Notes: generated by a model not told the origin, from the letters alone. Counted from the stretch's first letter, positions 23,575-32,129 are shown. The stretch is 36,923 nucleotides of DNA from DASYAE01 sp036501535 (GCA_036501535.1 DASYAE010000141.1:1-36923); one strand, 5' to 3'. A program made the numbers and translations.

Positions 23575-23590
23575 ACCGGTCTATACCACT
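23575..23590. promoter_or_regulatory. DasR-responsive element upstream of dasR
   Basis: ACCGGTCTATACCACT has core GGTCTATACC, one base from the palindrome. It lies 127 bases before the dasR start, consistent with autoregulation. No second box is seen 21-22 bases away on either side. Confidence 0.8.
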
Positions 23591-23716
23591 GTGGATCTCG
23601 CGGACTACGGCCGGGACCTGATGGGCCGGTCAAGAAATCCTTAAGAGGCCTGCCCTGTCGGTGCTAGACACCGACGTGGGAGCATGGCAACTTGTCCGCA
23701 CAGAGAGGGAGGTGCC

Positions 23717-24535
23717 GTGACGGTCGAGCAGAGCGCTGTCGACGCCCGGGCGCAGGTGTCCGGACAGATCGGCGCGCAGGGGGAGACGGCGCAGGACGAC
23801 AACACGCCGGCGGGGGAGCCGACCGCGCGAGTCCCCAAGTACTACCGCCTCAAGCGGCACCTGCTGGAGATGACCCAGACGATGCCGCCGGGCACCCCGG
23901 TCCCCCCGGAGCGCACCCTCGCCCTCGACTTCGACACCTCGCGCACGACGGTCCGCCAGGCCCTGGCGGAGCTGGTGGTGGAGGGCCGGCTGGAGCGGAT
24001 CCAGGGCAAGGGCACCTTCGTGGCCAAGCCGAAGGTGGCCCAGGCGCTGCAGCTGACCTCTTATACGGAGGACATGCGCGCGCAGGGCCTCGAGCCGACC
24101 TCCCGGCTGCTGGAGATCGGCTACGTGTCGGCCGACGACGACCTGGCCGACCGGCTGGTGATCAAGCCCGGCTCGCGGGTGCTGCGGATCGAGCGGCTGC
24201 GCATGGCGAACGGCGAGCCGATGGCGATCGAGACCACCCACCTGTCCGCCAAGCGCTTCCCGGGCCTGCGCCGGCACCTGGCGAAGTACACCTCTCTCTA
24301 CACCGCGCTCAGCGTCGAGTACGGCGTGCACCTGGCCGAGGCCGAGGAGACCATCGAGACCGCGCTGGCCACGCCGCGCGAGGCGGCCCTGCTCGGCACC
24401 GACACCGGCCTGCCGATGCTGCTGCTCTCCCGGCACTCCAAGGACGGCGACGGCGAGCCGGTCGAGTGGGTGCGCTCGGTCTACCGCGGCGACCGGTACA
24501 AGTTCCTGGCCCGGCTGACCCGGCCGGGGAACTGA
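23717..24535 (+). CDS. dasR: DasR, GntR/HutC-family global regulator of GlcNAc use
   Basis: 272 residues from GTG 23717, preferred over ATG 23684 because GGGAGG immediately precedes it. The winged helix (about 40-95) contains RVPKYYRLKRHLLEMTQTMPPGTPVPPERTLALDFDTSRTTVRQALAELVVEGRLERIQGKGTFVAKPKV. The UTRA effector domain follows with QLTSYTEDMRAQGLEPTS, ERLRMANGEPMAIETTHLSAKRFP and ends VEWVRSVYRGDRYKFLARL. These segments match what I know of Streptomyces DasR almost word for word. DasR represses chitin/GlcNAc genes and many antibiotic genes by binding dre sites and is released by GlcN-6-P or GlcNAc-6-P. It is divergent from dasA, as in Streptomyces. The N-terminal ~35 residues are variable and hydrophilic. 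Confidence 0.96.
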   Translation: MTVEQSAVDARAQVSGQIGAQGETAQDDNTPAGEPTARVPKYYRLKRHLLEMTQTMPPGTPVPPERTLALDFDTSRTTVRQALAELVVEGRLERIQGKGTFVAKPKVAQALQLTSYTEDMRAQGLEPTSRLLEIGYVSADDDLADRLVIKPGSRVLRIERLRMANGEPMAIETTHLSAKRFPGLRRHLAKYTSLYTALSVEYGVHLAEAEETIETALATPREAALLGTDTGLPMLLLSRHSKDGDGEPVEWVRSVYRGDRYKFLARLTRPGN

Positions 24536-24622
24536 CCCGCGCTCAGATCGCGGGCCCGCGCCCGGCCGCGGCATCTCGCGGCATCTCTCCGCCCTGACAC
24601 AGGTGCGGATTACGATGGCGCC

Positions 24623-25273
24623 GTGCGGTATTTCGATGGAATGTTCGAAACCCATCTGACGGTGCCCCAGCCGGCGCGGCCTGTTCCGAGGGGCCGGCCC
24701 GAGGGCGACGACGTGCTGGAGCGCTGGGCGCGGCGGCACGGGATGAAATACACGAAGATACTGCTCGACCGGGGCCGGACCCCGCGGCAGCCGATGCTCA
24801 CGTACCACGGCTCGGGCACGCTGCCGGCACAGCGGGAGTCGGCCCGGGAGTGGGTCGCCAGACTGCACGGCGACGGCTTCGACGTCGCGCGGGTGAAGGT
24901 CGAGGCGGCGCCGTGGAACGAGGACGTGCCGCGCAGCGCCGAGCAGGCGAGGGCCCTGCCGCCGGAGTGCTATTTCGAGCACCACGTGAAGCTCGTGCTC
25001 GCCGACGAGGCCGAGGTGGACGCGGTCCGGCGGATCGGCGCGCGCCATGCGGGGCACGTCTCCCGCAACGCCCGCCGGGTCCTGGACGGCGGCCGCCACC
25101 AGCGCTTCGTGACGCAGCGCTTCGCGCTCGTCGGACGCCCTGAGGCGCACCGGCGCCTGGAAGCGCTGCTCGCGGAGCTGGCCGGGGCGGGGCACCACGC
25201 CGTGGAGGTCGAGGAGGAGTTCGTCGTGCACGACGACAATCCGGGCCTGGACCGCGGCTGGGCCGACGCGTGA
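24623..25273 (+). CDS. Uncharacterised protein with internally duplicated fold, coupled to an AbiEii-like nucleotidyltransferase
   Basis: 216 residues, GTG start at 24623. I do not recognise the family. Two halves look alike: FETHLTV (8-14) with the downstream block PMLTYHGSGTLPAQRESAREWVARLHGDGFDVARVKVE, and YFEHHVKLVL (117-126) with RFVTQRFALVGRPEAHRRLEALLAELAGAGHHAVEVEEE. Each half reads as strand, helix, strand with a conserved Glu-x-His at its start, suggesting tandem duplication of a small alpha-beta domain. No signal peptide or membrane segment. Its stop overlaps the nucleotidyltransferase start, so the two are made together; it could be a partner, antitoxin-like neutraliser or substrate-binding protein for that enzyme. 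Confidence 0.75.
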   Translation: MRYFDGMFETHLTVPQPARPVPRGRPEGDDVLERWARRHGMKYTKILLDRGRTPRQPMLTYHGSGTLPAQRESAREWVARLHGDGFDVARVKVEAAPWNEDVPRSAEQARALPPECYFEHHVKLVLADEAEVDAVRRIGARHAGHVSRNARRVLDGGRHQRFVTQRFALVGRPEAHRRLEALLAELAGAGHHAVEVEEEFVVHDDNPGLDRGWADA

Positions 25274-26286
25274 CCGATCCCCGCGTGCGGGCCGCCCGCC
25301 GCGCCGCACTCGACCACCTGCTGGGCCTGATCGCGGCCCTGCCGTGGAGCGACGGCCTGGTCCTGCGCGGCAGCATGCTGATGTGCGCGTGGGCGGCCGG
25401 CTCGGCCCGCGACCCGGCCGACCTGGACTTCGTGGTGCTGCCGGACCTGTCGGTCCCGATCGATCCGTTCGACCCGCTCCCCCATGTGGCCGTACTCGAC
25501 GCGGTACAGCAGTGGCCTGAGGCCGCCGACGGCGCCGCCCGGTACGAGATATGGAAGGACGGCGACGAGGAGTTCCACACCGGCGGCATACACGCGATAG
25601 CCGCTCCAGAAGGCCTTAACTGGGCAGAGGAGCCGGACCGCTCCGAGCTCACCGTCGATTACCACCACGACCTGGTCAGGCAACTGCGCCTCCAGCCGCA
25701 GGCAGCCGCGGACGTGCTGCTCGCCCCGGACCGCGTTCGCACCGACGACTCCTGGACGTACGCCTACGGCGGCGACGGACCCGGCGGCATCCGCATCATC
25801 GTCCCGTGGAGCGCGCCGGATCTGCCCGGAGGCGAGGTCCACATCGATCTCGCAATGGACGAGAGGCTGCCCGAAGCTCCCGTCTGGGCCCTGATCCCCC
25901 GCGCAGGCGCCGCCGCGCCGCTGGTCGTCCGGGCGGCGAGCCGAGGGCTGTCCCTGGCCTGGAAACTCCACTGGCTCCGCGCCGACAGCACCGGCAGCAC
26001 CGGACCGCGCCCCAAAGACCTGTACGACGCGGTCATCCTCGCCGAAGACGGCCGGACCCGGCTCTCGGCGCGGCTCCTCAAGACGATCCTGGGCCGCAGC
26101 GACGCCACGATCGCCGCAACCACGCGTGAATTCGGCATCTCCGGCCCCGAGCAGGCGGACTGGGAGGCGTTCACCGAGGACAACCCCGGGATCAGCGGGA
26201 CGGCACACGACTGGCGGCTGCGCCTCGACACCGCCCTCGCGCGGCTCCCGTCGCCCTGGCAGAGCGCTCAGCACACCGTTTCCTGA
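25270..26286 (+). CDS. AbiEii/AbiGii-type nucleotidyltransferase
   Basis: 338 residues, GTG start overlapping the previous stop (GTGA). The nucleotidyltransferase signature is visible: VLRGSMLMCAWAAGSARDPADLDFVVLPD, with Gly34-Ser35 and the metal-binding pair Asp51/Asp53, a third acidic strand in GGEVHIDLAMDERL, and the later RPKDLYDAVILAEDG characteristic of the AbiEii family. Family members include the MenT-type toxins that add nucleotides to tRNA and the toxin half of abortive-infection systems. The usual antitoxin (AbiEi-like winged helix) is absent; the upstream gene is a different protein. It may be a housekeeping or unusual defence enzyme. Function is not assignable. Confidence 0.82.
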   Translation: MTDPRVRAARRAALDHLLGLIAALPWSDGLVLRGSMLMCAWAAGSARDPADLDFVVLPDLSVPIDPFDPLPHVAVLDAVQQWPEAADGAARYEIWKDGDEEFHTGGIHAIAAPEGLNWAEEPDRSELTVDYHHDLVRQLRLQPQAAADVLLAPDRVRTDDSWTYAYGGDGPGGIRIIVPWSAPDLPGGEVHIDLAMDERLPEAPVWALIPRAGAAAPLVVRAASRGLSLAWKLHWLRADSTGSTGPRPKDLYDAVILAEDGRTRLSARLLKTILGRSDATIAATTREFGISGPEQADWEAFTEDNPGISGTAHDWRLRLDTALARLPSPWQSAQHTVS

Positions 26287-26316
26287 ACCGCGCGGCCGTT
26301 GCCATAGGGTCGTCGC

Positions 26317-27948
26317 ATGCCTCGTCTCCTCCGGCGCCGCAGCGCCGCGATCGTCTGCGCCGCGCTCTCGGCGATCGCCGGGCCGCTGCTTTCCGGCTGC
26401 TCGTCGAACGGTGCGCCGCAGAGTGCGGCCTCCACAGCGGAGAGCTTCGCCGACATCGTGCCGGCGCCGGTGAAGTACACGGCGACCGGGCAGGCGCCGT
26501 TCGCCCTCAGCAGTAAGACGGAGGTCCGTTTTCCGGCCGGCGACAGCGGCGCGCAGCAGGACGCCGCATATCTCTCCACGCTCTTCCGGCCGGCCACCGG
26601 CTTCGCCCTGCGGACCGCGCCCGGCACCGGGAGCACCGGGAGCAGCGGCATCCGGCTGGCGATCACGCCGTCGGATTCGGCCATCGGCGCGCAGGGCTAC
26701 CGGCTCGCGATCGCTACCGGCCTGGTCACCATATCGGCGCAAAACAGTGCAGGCCTCTTCGACGGTATCCAGACGCTGCGCGAACTGCTCCCGCCCTCGA
26801 TCGAGGCGGGCACCGCGCAGTCCGGCGTCGCTTGGACCGCGCCGACCGGCACGGTGCTGGACTACCCGCGCTATGCCTTCCGCGGGGTCATGCTCGACGT
26901 CGCGCGGCACTTCTTCACCGTGCCGCAGGTCGAGCAGTACATCGACCAGATCTCGCTGTACAAGGTCGACTACCTCGACCTGCACCTGGCCGACAACCAG
27001 GGCTGGCGGATCCAGATCGACGGCTGGCCCGACCTCACCTCGGTCGGCGCCTCCACCGAGGTCGGCGGCGGCTCCGGCGGCTTCTACACACAGGCGCAGT
27101 ACCAGCAGCTGGTCGCTTATGCGGCGGCGCGGAACATCACCGTGATCCCCGAGTTCGATGTTCCGAGCCACGCCACTGCCGCGCTGGCGTCCTATCCGCA
27201 GCTCGGCTGTCCTAACGCGCAGGGTCAGTACACGCAGTACACGGTGCCCACCACCATCTCCCCCGATATCACGAGTCTGTGCGCGAGTTCGCCGGAGCTG
27301 CCGTCGTTCCTCAGCGCGGTGATCGACCAGCTGGCGGCGATCACCCCCGGGCCGTACATCAGCGTCAGCGGCGACGAGGCCGAGGGGATCTCCGGGGATG
27401 TCTACGACTCGATCGTCGGCCGGGCCGCGGACGACGTGCGCGCGGACGGCAAGACCGTGATGGGCTATCAGGAAAGCTCGGCGGCGATCAGCGCGCCCAA
27501 CGCGTCGGTGTACTGGAACCCCAGCGGCTCCTACAGCGCCATGGCGCAGGGGGCCGCGCAGGGCACGCAGGTGATCCTCGCCCCGGCTCAGCACACGTAC
27601 ATGGACCAGAAGTACACCGCGACCACCGCGCTCGGGCTCAACTGGGCCGGCCCGACCGAGGTCGAGCAGGCCTACGACTGGAACCCGGCGACGCTGCTGT
27701 CCGGCGTGCCCGCCGCCGCGGTGACGGGCATCGAGGCGACCCTCTTCACCGAGACCCTGAGCACCCTCGCAGACCTCGACTACATGACCTTCCCGCGGCT
27801 GCCGGCCGAGGCCGAGATCGGCTGGTCCCCGCAGTCCGCGCACACCTGGAGCGCGTTCGCCGCCCGGCTGGCCGCGCAGGGCCCGCGCTGGAAGGCGATG
27901 GGGGTGGACTACTACCGGTCCCCTGAGATCATCTGGCCGTCCAGCTGA
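26317..27948 (+). CDS. Secreted GH20 beta-N-acetylhexosaminidase lipoprotein
   Basis: 543 residues. A lipoprotein signal ends at LLSGC with Cys28, so the enzyme is anchored outside the membrane. The GH20 N-terminal domain (about 40-185) precedes the catalytic barrel, which begins RYAFRGVMLDVARHFF and includes YLDLHLADNQGWRIQIDGWP, EFDVPSHATA (His285) and ISVSGDEAEG with the catalytic Asp353-Glu354 pair; the usual HIGGDE reads SVSGDE here, and DNQGW replaces DDQGW. The end TGIEATLFTETLSTLADLDYMTFPRLPAEAEIGW is typical. It would trim GlcNAc from chitin oligomers or glycans outside the cell, feeding DasABC. It starts 30 bases after the nucleotidyltransferase stop without a DasR-like box. Confidence 0.93.
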   Translation: MPRLLRRRSAAIVCAALSAIAGPLLSGCSSNGAPQSAASTAESFADIVPAPVKYTATGQAPFALSSKTEVRFPAGDSGAQQDAAYLSTLFRPATGFALRTAPGTGSTGSSGIRLAITPSDSAIGAQGYRLAIATGLVTISAQNSAGLFDGIQTLRELLPPSIEAGTAQSGVAWTAPTGTVLDYPRYAFRGVMLDVARHFFTVPQVEQYIDQISLYKVDYLDLHLADNQGWRIQIDGWPDLTSVGASTEVGGGSGGFYTQAQYQQLVAYAAARNITVIPEFDVPSHATAALASYPQLGCPNAQGQYTQYTVPTTISPDITSLCASSPELPSFLSAVIDQLAAITPGPYISVSGDEAEGISGDVYDSIVGRAADDVRADGKTVMGYQESSAAISAPNASVYWNPSGSYSAMAQGAAQGTQVILAPAQHTYMDQKYTATTALGLNWAGPTEVEQAYDWNPATLLSGVPAAAVTGIEATLFTETLSTLADLDYMTFPRLPAEAEIGWSPQSAHTWSAFAARLAAQGPRWKAMGVDYYRSPEIIWPSS

Positions 27949-28030
27949 GACAAAACAGACAAGATCGGGGCCCCAGAGTTGTCGGGCAGCCCTTGGAGCA
28001 TCGCCGCCGGCGCGTTCTAGGCTGCCGGAC

Positions 28031-28747
28031 ATGAGCATTCTCGTGGTGACCGGAACGGGCACCGGGGTCGGCAAGACGGTCGCCACCGCGGCGGTCGCGG
28101 CGCTGGCCGCGGCCCGGGAAGCGAGCGTCGCCGTGGTCAAGCCGGCCCAGACCGGCGTCGGCCCGGACGAGCCGGGCGACCTGGCCGAGATCGCCGCCCT
28201 GGCCGGGATCACCGACCTGCACGAGTACGCGCGCTTCCCCGACCCGCTCTCCCCCGCCGCCGCGGCCCGGCTCTCCGGCCTCGCGCCGCTCTCGCTGAAG
28301 CTGGCCGCCGAGTCGGTCCGGGACCTCGCCGGCACCCGCCGGCTGGTCCTGGTCGAGGGCGCCGGCGGGCTGCTGGTCCGGTTCGACGAGGACGGCGGGA
28401 CGCTGGCCGACCTGGCCCGCGACCTCGGCGCGCCGGTGCTGCTGGTGGCCGAGCCCGGCCTCGGCACGCTCAACCAGGTCGCGCTGACCCTCGAGGCGAT
28501 GGCGGCGCGCGGCCTCGAGCCGGCCGGCATCGTGATCGGCTCCTGGCCGCGGCAGCCGGACCTGGCGATGCGCAGCAATATCAGGGACCTGGAGATGCTG
28601 ATCGCGCGGCCGCTGGCCGGAGCGCTGCCGGCCGGTGCCGGCGGGCTGAGCGCACCGGAGTTCCTGGCGGCCGCCCGCGCCGGCCTCGCCCCGTCCCTCG
28701 GCGGCACGTTCGATGCCGCAGCATTCCGGCGCGAATACGCGCCGTGA
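28031..28747 (+). CDS. bioD: Dethiobiotin synthase
   Basis: 238 residues. The N-terminal P-loop ILVVTGTGTGVGKTVATAAV, KPAQTGVGPDEPGD, and VEGAGGLLVRFDEDG are the BioD hallmarks (ATP-dependent carboxylation of diaminopelargonate to dethiobiotin). The start ATG at 28031 lies close to the preceding intergenic region without a strong ribosome-binding site. bioB follows after 143 bases; bioA and bioF are not in the window, so the other biotin genes must be elsewhere. Confidence 0.95.
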   Translation: MSILVVTGTGTGVGKTVATAAVAALAAAREASVAVVKPAQTGVGPDEPGDLAEIAALAGITDLHEYARFPDPLSPAAAARLSGLAPLSLKLAAESVRDLAGTRRLVLVEGAGGLLVRFDEDGGTLADLARDLGAPVLLVAEPGLGTLNQVALTLEAMAARGLEPAGIVIGSWPRQPDLAMRSNIRDLEMLIARPLAGALPAGAGGLSAPEFLAAARAGLAPSLGGTFDAAAFRREYAP

Positions 28748-28820
28748 CGTACGTGAGATACCTAACGCACGGCTAAAGCCGCACTCGAGCTGATACCCGA
28801 CGCGCACCGCATATCGTTGA

Positions 28821-28850
28821 TCCGCCGAAGCCCGCCGAAGTCCGCCGAAC
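28821..28850. repeat. Three 10-base tandem units between bioD and bioB
   Basis: Three adjacent copies of a CCGCCGAA-centred 10-base unit lie about 40-70 bases before the bioB start. No protein is encoded. They may be simple slippage repeats in the bioB leader. Confidence 0.5.
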
Positions 28851-28890
28851 ACTGCCGACTTTTCTGCCGCAGACACCCGAAGGGCCCGCC

Positions 28891-29907
28891 ATGACCGTGA
28901 CCGTCGAATCCGGCACCGACATCCTGGACACCGCGCGCGCCCAGGTGCTGGAGCAGGGCCGCGGGCTGGACCGGCAGCAGGTGCTGGCGGTGCTCGGCCT
29001 GCCGGACGAGCGGCTCGAGGAGCTGCTCGCGCTGGCCCACGAGGTGCGCGAGCGCTGGTGCGGCCCGGAGGTGGAGGTCGAGGGCATCGTCTCGATCAAG
29101 ACCGGCGGCTGCCCGGAGGACTGCCACTTCTGCTCCCAGTCCGGCCTGTTCCCGACCCCGGTGCGGGCGGCCCGGCTCGACATCCCGTCCCTGGTGGAGG
29201 CGGCGAAGGAGACGGCGGCCACCGGCGCGACCGAGTTCTGCATCGTGGCGGCGGTGCGCGGACCGGACGCCAAGCTGATGGAGCAGATGCGCGAGGGCGT
29301 GGCCGCGATCAGGGCCGCGGTCGACATCAACGTGGCCGCCTCGCTCGGCATGCTGACGCAGGATCAGGTCGACGACCTGGCCGCGATGGGCGTGCACCGG
29401 TACAACCACAACCTTGAGACGGCCCGCTCCTACTTCCAGCACGTGGTCACCACACACACCTGGCAGGAGCGCTGGGAGACGCTGGTGATGGTGCGCGACG
29501 CGGGCATGGAGGTGTGCTGCGGCGGGATCGTCGGCATGGGCGAAACCCGCGAGCAGCGCGCCGAGTTCGCCGCGCAGCTCGCCGAGCTGCGGCCGGACGA
29601 GGTGCCGCTGAACTTCCTCAACCCGCGCCCGGGCACCCCCTTCGGCGACCGCGAGCCGCTGAACGCGCGCGAGGCGCTGCGCACGATCGCCGCCTTCCGC
29701 CTGGCGATGCCGCGTACCATCCTGCGCTACGCGGGCGGCCGCGAGATCACGCTCGGCGACCTGGGCACCGAGCAGGGCCTGCTCGGCGGCATCAATGCCG
29801 TGATAGTCGGCAACTATCTCACGACGCTGGGTCGCCCGGCGACGCAGGATCTGCAGCTGCTGGACAAGCTGTCGATGCCGGTCAAGGCACTGAACGCGAC
29901 GCTCTGA
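28891..29907 (+). CDS. bioB: Biotin synthase
   Basis: 338 residues. The radical-SAM motif is GGCPEDCHFCSQSG with Cys74, Cys78 and Cys81, followed by segments typical of BioB: EFCIVAAVRGPDAKLMEQM, HRYNHNLETARSYFQHVVTTHTW, CCGGIVGMGETREQRAEF and PLNFLNPRPGTPF. It inserts sulfur into dethiobiotin. Actinobacterial BioB enzymes of this kind are known to need the auxiliary protein BsaP, which I find 2.8 kb downstream. Confidence 0.96.
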   Translation: MTVTVESGTDILDTARAQVLEQGRGLDRQQVLAVLGLPDERLEELLALAHEVRERWCGPEVEVEGIVSIKTGGCPEDCHFCSQSGLFPTPVRAARLDIPSLVEAAKETAATGATEFCIVAAVRGPDAKLMEQMREGVAAIRAAVDINVAASLGMLTQDQVDDLAAMGVHRYNHNLETARSYFQHVVTTHTWQERWETLVMVRDAGMEVCCGGIVGMGETREQRAEFAAQLAELRPDEVPLNFLNPRPGTPFGDREPLNAREALRTIAAFRLAMPRTILRYAGGREITLGDLGTEQGLLGGINAVIVGNYLTTLGRPATQDLQLLDKLSMPVKALNATL

Positions 29908-30084
29908 GTCCGCACCGCAGTCGCGGGTTCCGGACCCGGGTGACCGCTCGCCGCGCGGCGGGCCGCACTCAGCGACCGTGACCCAATCGTGATCACGTCG
30001 CTCCGCGACATTAGCAGCGCGAGTGCAATAAACCTGCCGTGGCGGCGTCAAAGCAGACGTCCGCCGTCAGGAGGTTCACCTGCA

Positions 30085-30372
30085 ATGACCGCGGCTCCGG
30101 AATCGGCTGCCCACCCCGTGTCCGCCACGTTGTTCTCCCCCCTCCGCATTGTCGCTGCGGTGTGCATCGTGGCGCCGTTCGTCGCGATGCTCTGGCTCCC
30201 CTCCTACAACAAGACCGACCCCAAGCTGCTCGGGTTCCCGTTCTTCTACTGGTACCAGCTGCTGTGGGTGATCATCACCGCGGTGCTGATGGCTGTCGCG
30301 TACCTCGCCGTGTCGCATGACCGGTCCGCGCGGCGCACGGCGGGCGCCGCCGAGGAACGGGAGGCGGAATGA
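30085..30372 (+). CDS. DUF3311 small membrane protein
   Basis: 95 residues from ATG 30085, preceded by AGGAGG. Two membrane segments are visible (LRIVAAVCIVAPFVAMLWLP and FFYWYQLLWVIITAVLMAVAYLAV) separated by SYNKTDPKLLGFPFFYWYQ, the DUF3311 signature. It overlaps the symporter gene (ATGA), the usual arrangement in which DUF3311 proteins accompany sodium:solute symporters. Confidence 0.9.
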   Translation: MTAAPESAAHPVSATLFSPLRIVAAVCIVAPFVAMLWLPSYNKTDPKLLGFPFFYWYQLLWVIITAVLMAVAYLAVSHDRSARRTAGAAEEREAE

Positions 30373-32069
30373 AGACCCTCGAGCCGATCGGCAACACCGG
30401 ATCGGTCGCCACCGGCACGATCATGAACAAGAGCATCAACGGCGTCGAGCTCGGCATCGTCGTGTTCTTCTTCCTGGTGGTGGCGGTGGTCGGCTTCGCG
30501 GCGGCCCGGTGGCGGCGGGCCGGGGACGGGAAGCACCTGAATGAGTGGGGCCTGGGCGGGCGCTCCTTCGGCGGGTTCGTCACCTGGTTCCTGCTCGGCG
30601 GCGACCTCTACACCGCGTACACGTTCGTCGCGGTGCCCGCGGCCATATTCGCCGGCGGGGCGCTCGGCTTCTTCGCCGTGCCCTACACGATCCTGGTCTG
30701 GCCGCTGGTCTTCATCTTCCTGCCGCGGCTGTGGTCGGTATCACGCAAGCACGGCTACGTAACGCCGGCGGACTTCGTCAAGGGCAGGCACGGCTCGCGC
30801 AGCCTCTCGGTGGCTGTCGCGGTGACCGGGATCGTGGCCACGATGCCTTATGTCGCCCTGCAACTGGTGGGCATTCAGGCCTGCCTGGACGTGATAGGAA
30901 TCGGCGGCAACGGCTCGACCTTCGCGAAGGACCTGCCGCTCTTCATCGCCTTCGCGGTGCTCGCCGCGTATACGTATACGTCCGGCCTGCGTGCTCCGGC
31001 GCTGATCGCGTTCGTGAAGGACACGCTGATCTACCTGACCGTCATCGTCGCGATCATTTACATCCCGACGAAGATCGGCGGCGGCTGGTCGCACATCTTC
31101 GACGCCGCACAGCAAACGCTGAGCAAGCCCAGCAAGACGACCGGCAAGCCGGCCGGTTCGACTCTGCTGCCTACTGCGAACAAGCTGCCTTACGTAACGC
31201 TCGCCATCGGCTCCGCAATGGCGCTGTTCATGTACCCGCATGCACAGACCGGTGTCCTGGCCTCCAAGAGCCGCCTCACCGTACGCCGCAACCTGGCCGC
31301 GCTGACCGTCTACTCGCTGATGCTCGGCTTCATCGCGCTGCTCGGATACGTCGCGATCGCGGCCGGCTTCACCTCCACGAGCCTCGGCGGCAACTCGCAG
31401 CACGCCGTGCCGGCGCTGTTCAACTGGGCGTTCCCGTCCTGGTTCGCCGGCGTGGCCTTCTCCGCGGTCGCGATCGGCGCACTGGTCCCGGCGGCCATCA
31501 TGTCGATCGCCGCGGCGAACCTGTTCACCCGCAACGTGTGGGTCGAGTTCGTGCGGCCGAACGCCACGCCCGAGCAGCAGACCCGGGTCTCCCAGCTGGC
31601 CTCGCTGGTGGTCAAGCTCGGCGCGCTGGCCTTCGTGCTGGGGCTCGACGCGACCAGCGCGATCAACTTCCAGCTGCTCGGCGGAGTGCTGATCCTGCAG
31701 ACGTTCCCGGCCGTGGTGTTCGGGCTCTACACGCGGTACTTCCACCGCTGGTCGCTGCTGCTCGGCTGGGCCTCCGGCATCGTGTACGGCGCCGTGGTGG
31801 CGTGGAACCAGTCGTCCGCCACGCAACACCACTTCGCCTCGCAGGTGGCGCTGATCCCGTGGACCCACACGAAGTCGTACATCGCGGCGACGGCGCTGGT
31901 GATCAACCTCGTGGTGATGCTGGTGACGAACTTCGTGCTGCGCGCGGTCAAGGCCGCGGCGGGCACGGACGAGACCTCGCCGGCCGACTACGACTACGAA
32001 GAGCAGGCCCCGGCGGCGGCGAGCCTGACCGAGGGGCCGGGCATCGAGCCGACTGCGACGACGGCTTAG
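30369..32069 (+). CDS. Sodium:solute symporter (SSS family, MctP-like)
   Basis: 566 residues with about 13 membrane segments. Family features include NEWGLGGRSFGGFVTWFLLGGDLYTAYTFVAVPAAIFAGG near the start and ALVPAAIMSIAAANLFTRNVW in the later half. Together with the DUF3311 partner it resembles monocarboxylate transporters such as MctP. The substrate, perhaps lactate, pyruvate or another small acid, cannot be fixed from sequence. The C-terminus is a short acidic cytoplasmic tail. A strong stem-loop follows 13 bases after the stop. Confidence 0.9.
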   Translation: MKTLEPIGNTGSVATGTIMNKSINGVELGIVVFFFLVVAVVGFAAARWRRAGDGKHLNEWGLGGRSFGGFVTWFLLGGDLYTAYTFVAVPAAIFAGGALGFFAVPYTILVWPLVFIFLPRLWSVSRKHGYVTPADFVKGRHGSRSLSVAVAVTGIVATMPYVALQLVGIQACLDVIGIGGNGSTFAKDLPLFIAFAVLAAYTYTSGLRAPALIAFVKDTLIYLTVIVAIIYIPTKIGGGWSHIFDAAQQTLSKPSKTTGKPAGSTLLPTANKLPYVTLAIGSAMALFMYPHAQTGVLASKSRLTVRRNLAALTVYSLMLGFIALLGYVAIAAGFTSTSLGGNSQHAVPALFNWAFPSWFAGVAFSAVAIGALVPAAIMSIAAANLFTRNVWVEFVRPNATPEQQTRVSQLASLVVKLGALAFVLGLDATSAINFQLLGGVLILQTFPAVVFGLYTRYFHRWSLLLGWASGIVYGAVVAWNQSSATQHHFASQVALIPWTHTKSYIAATALVINLVVMLVTNFVLRAVKAAAGTDETSPADYDYEEQAPAAASLTEGPGIEPTATTA

Positions 32070-32082
32070 TCCCACCCCCTGC

Positions 32083-32129
32083 GGCGCGGGCCTGGAACCA
32101 GGCGGAAGTCCTGGTTCCAGGCCCGCGCC
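32083..32129 (+). terminator. Strong stem-loop terminator after symporter gene
   Basis: A perfect 20-base stem (32083-32102 pairing with 32110-32129) around a 7-base loop lies just downstream of the symporter stop. There is no T-run, which is common for actinobacterial terminators. It should end the DUF3311-symporter transcript and insulates the GNAT-bsaP unit. Confidence 0.88.

Larger units (their letters stand above)
23170..23716. promoter_or_regulatory. dasA-dasR divergent regulatory region
   Basis: A 547-base gene-free stretch between divergent dasA and dasR. It holds three DasR-like boxes (23451-23466, 23473-23488, 23575-23590) and an inverted repeat TTACC-N11-GGTAA at 23270-23290. Nothing else coding is convincing. 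The dasR ribosome-binding site GGGAGG precedes its GTG at 23717. Confidence 0.75.

Noticed and set aside
24970..28707. A 1245-codon open frame on the minus strand
   Set aside because: It lies opposite five well-supported plus-strand genes (hypothetical, nucleotidyltransferase, GH20, bioD and others) and its translation is low-complexity Arg/Ala/Gly/Pro. It is a GC-bias shadow.
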